A stretch of DNA of 64,000 nt from Kurthia sibirica (GTDB taxonomy: Bacteria; Bacillota; Bacilli; Bacillales_A; Planococcaceae): NCBI RefSeq assembly GCF_003143975.1, contig NZ_QFVR01000010.1, forward strand, positions 1 through 64,000. Reading direction: 5' to 3'. A program made the translations under genes and the position numbers. A model generated the notes under the pieces. The model was not told the origin of the DNA, did no database searches, and saw nothing but the letters and a program-made list of their open reading frames with translations. Shown piece by piece: positions 62,276 through 64,000 of the stretch (positions within the stretch are counted from its first letter, which is position 1; each line of letters begins with the position of its first letter).

Positions 62276-62513
62276 TTTAATCATGATGAGCATATCTAAA
62301 AATAGACAGAAAAAAGCACAGGTTCACCAAATCTTATCCGTAACCAAACGTCTTCAAATTCTATACATAGGGGTTTGTACAAAAATTTTATTAAATACGG
62401 CGTATCAAGAAATAGTTGTGTATTTTGGTTGGCGTATTTCGTTCAAATCAAATGACTAGAGAATGTAGTGTGATGTTATTTCATAATGGATGCCAAACCA
62501 TTTATATATATAT

Positions 62514-62529
62514 GTAAAGTTTACTTTAC
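62514..62529. promoter_or_regulatory. Operator-like palindrome before the HTH gene
   Basis: GTAAAGT-TT-ACTTTAC is a perfect 7-2-7 palindrome, 50 bases before the start of a small HTH regulator. Autoregulation by that protein is the simple reading. Confidence 0.55.
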
Positions 62530-62578
62530 TTATATTACTTATTATTGTATTTTTTTACAATGGAGATGAGCAAATAGT

Positions 62579-62785
62579 ATGGAAAATAATATCAAGAAAT
62601 TACGACAAGAACAGGGGTATACACAGGAAGAATTAGCCGGTAAAATGGCCGTTTCAAGGCAAACCATCATATCTCTTGAAAAAGGAATATATAATCCGTC
62701 GCTCTCATTAGCATTTAAGCTCGCTATAGGTTTCAATTGTTCAATTGAAACTATTTTTATATATGAAAGTGAGGAAGAACGATGA
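62579..62785 (+). CDS. XRE-family HTH regulator, short form
   Basis: A 68-residue protein that is almost only a Cro/C1-type helix-turn-helix: IKKLRQEQGYTQEELAGKM, then VSRQTIISLEKGIYNPSLSLAFKLA. It belongs to the YozG/YvaO-like group, which often pair with a small membrane protein gene. Its stop overlaps the next gene by ATGA, so the two form a module. Confidence 0.88.
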   Translation: MENNIKKLRQEQGYTQEELAGKMAVSRQTIISLEKGIYNPSLSLAFKLAIGFNCSIETIFIYESEEER

Positions 62786-63171
62786 AAAAAGTATATCAAA
62801 ATCAGCTGAATTATTTATTTTTAGCATTGATTATGATACCAATGGGTAGCTATAGCAGTTATTCATCACTGGCATCTGGTGAATTTCCTCAAGGAATGAC
62901 GATTGTTTTTTTAGGTGTAAGTGCACTCATGATGTCTTATTTATCACCGCATCTTTTTCCACGAGACGAACGAGCGGAAAAACTGATTGGTAAAGCGATG
63001 ACCTATAATTTTTATGCTATCGCATTAGTAATAATTCTATTACTAATGCTTGATTTGTTGTTGGAAAATGTAGAGGTGACGAAAATGCAATTTATAGCTG
63101 TCCTTATTAGCGTGATGTCTATAACACCAACTACAGTAATGGTTTTTTGTGTGAAAGAAGCCAATCGCTAA
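62782..63171 (+). CDS. Membrane protein paired with HTH regulator
   Basis: A 129-residue integral membrane protein with about four hydrophobic segments (roughly 9-24, 39-56, 75-93, 102-122) separated by a polar loop SPHLFPRDERAEK. Translationally coupled to the HTH gene. Resembles the membrane partners of short XRE regulators (DUF2178-like), but the assignment is uncertain and function unknown. Confidence 0.7.
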   Translation: MKKVYQNQLNYLFLALIMIPMGSYSSYSSLASGEFPQGMTIVFLGVSALMMSYLSPHLFPRDERAEKLIGKAMTYNFYAIALVIILLLMLDLLLENVEVTKMQFIAVLISVMSITPTTVMVFCVKEANR

Positions 63172-63244
63172 TAAAAATGCTAACATCTATTCGACATATA
63201 AAAAGGGTATAGTGAGGATAAAAAGTAATGTCAGGAGAAATTAG

Positions 63245-63925
63245 ATGGTGAAAATATTGATTGTAGAAGATGAAATTGCAATTAGTCAAGTGTTGAAAGT
63301 TTATTTACGTAAAGCACAGTTTGAAACACAGCAAGTTTTTGATGGCAGTAAAGTCATGCAAGCTTTCGATGAATTTGCACCTGATTTGATATTATTAGAC
63401 GTTATGTTGCCGGGACAAAATGGCTGGCAATTACTTAAAGAAATACGTGAAATCAGTAAGACACCAGTTATTATGTTGACCGCTCTAGGTGATGTGAATT
63501 ATCGCCTAGATGGTTTGAATAATGGTGCAGATGATTATATTTCGAAACCTTTTGAGGCCGAAGAAGTAGTGGCTCGCATTAAAGCTGTTTTAAGGAGAAC
63601 GGCTATTACATCAGCTCCAACAAAAAACTTTGGCCAACTAACTATAGATACCCAAGCGCATGAGGTATATGTAGGAAAAGAAGAAATTGCTTTAACGCCA
63701 AGAGACCTATCTGTTCTATTATTTTTAGCAGATCATCCAAATCAAACATTTACAAGAGATCAACTCATCGAACAAGTATGGGGATGGGAATATGATGGTA
63801 GTGATCGTGCGGTAGATCTAGCAGTTAAACGTTTACGTAAGGCCTTAGAAAAATGGTCATCAGACGAAGGTGAAATTAAAACACTGCGCGGATTGGGGTA
63901 TCAACTAAGTGTTAAAAAAACGTAA
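63245..63925 (+). CDS. OmpR-family response regulator
   Basis: A 226-residue transcription factor: receiver domain (1-115) with acidic pair Glu8/Asp9, phosphoacceptor Asp52 (LLDVMLPG), MLTA and ISKPFEAEE; then a winged-helix DNA-binding domain (about 128-225) with LTPRDLSVLLFL and DRAVDLAVKRLRKAL. GGAGAAA upstream. Overlaps the sensor kinase gene by 17 bases. Stimulus unknown. Confidence 0.94.
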   Translation: MVKILIVEDEIAISQVLKVYLRKAQFETQQVFDGSKVMQAFDEFAPDLILLDVMLPGQNGWQLLKEIREISKTPVIMLTALGDVNYRLDGLNNGADDYISKPFEAEEVVARIKAVLRRTAITSAPTKNFGQLTIDTQAHEVYVGKEEIALTPRDLSVLLFLADHPNQTFTRDQLIEQVWGWEYDGSDRAVDLAVKRLRKALEKWSSDEGEIKTLRGLGYQLSVKKT

Positions 63926-64000
63926 ACGCGTATCACTAAAAACATATTGGATGACACGTTATCTACTTGTTCTCCTAATTGGACTTGCGATTATCGCATT
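63909..64000 (+). CDS. Sensor histidine kinase, N-terminal fragment
   Basis: The frame opens at GTG 63909 inside the end of the regulator gene and runs to the window edge. It reads MLKKRKRVSLKTYWMTRY, then the hydrophobic start of a first transmembrane helix (LLVLLIGLAIIA). Context and topology indicate the cognate kinase. Only 30 residues are visible, and an in-frame ATG at 63951 is another possible start. Confidence 0.7.
   Translation, partial: MLKKRKRVSLKTYWMTRYLLVLLIGLAIIA

Overview
The window is AT-rich, Gram-positive (Firmicutes) chromosomal DNA. The gene order purE-purK-purB-purC-purS-purQ-purL-purF-purM-purN-purH-purD, yerA, yerC, pcrB-pcrA-ligA-camS, gatCAB, dgkB, rlmCD is the Bacillus subtilis order with extra genes inserted. 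A D-aspartate ligase/aspartate racemase/AsnB cluster suggests an L-Lys-D-Asp (A4alpha) peptidoglycan, as in Kurthia, Lysinibacillus or Rummeliibacillus. I therefore infer a Planococcaceae/Caryophanaceae member. The genus cannot be fixed from the sequence alone.

Layout. 1-480: the 3' end of a 5S rRNA gene, its terminator, and a rearranged repeat zone containing a second copy of the 5S tail. 738-3545: serine acetyltransferase, malic enzyme (two FNR/CRP-type palindromes upstream) and a small NETI-motif protein. 3561-16744: the twelve-gene de novo IMP/AMP purine operon, preceded by a PurR box pair, a sigma-A promoter, a guanine-type riboswitch and an intrinsic terminator. 17217-26010: adenine deaminase-like YerA, YerC, PcrB, PcrA helicase, DNA ligase and the pheromone lipoprotein CamS. 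26645-29855: the gatCAB amidotransferase. 30080-34341: the dltXABCD teichoic acid D-alanylation operon, in which dltA carries a -1 frameshift in an A7 run. 34466-41627: an MFS transporter, a thioredoxin-like protein, DgkB, cytochrome bd oxidase (cydA, cydB, small subunit cydS) and RlmCD. 41628-50700: a more plastic stretch with an HxlR pseudogene, a three-gene cassette (small alpha/beta protein, GNAT-like protein, soluble-type MCP), two tandem paralogous chemoreceptors, small proteins, and repeats with GAGCCTG termini. 50698-53846: a divergent Fur-controlled siderophore uptake locus without its ATPase. 54256-59326: an FbpA-like small protein, then asnB, a C39-like lipoprotein, a D-Asp-ligase-like ATP-grasp enzyme and an aspartate racemase, read as a cross-bridge synthesis operon. 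59565-64000: DEAD-box helicase, M29 aminopeptidase, a small HTH/membrane-protein module, and an OmpR-type two-component system cut by the window end.

Most of the window is conserved housekeeping DNA. The items most worth a second look are the putative peptidoglycan cross-bridge operon with its unexplained C39-like lipoprotein, the STAS-like/GNAT/MCP cassette with a terminator just ahead of it, and the dltA frameshift. I found no CRISPR array, prophage, complete IS element or tRNA gene.
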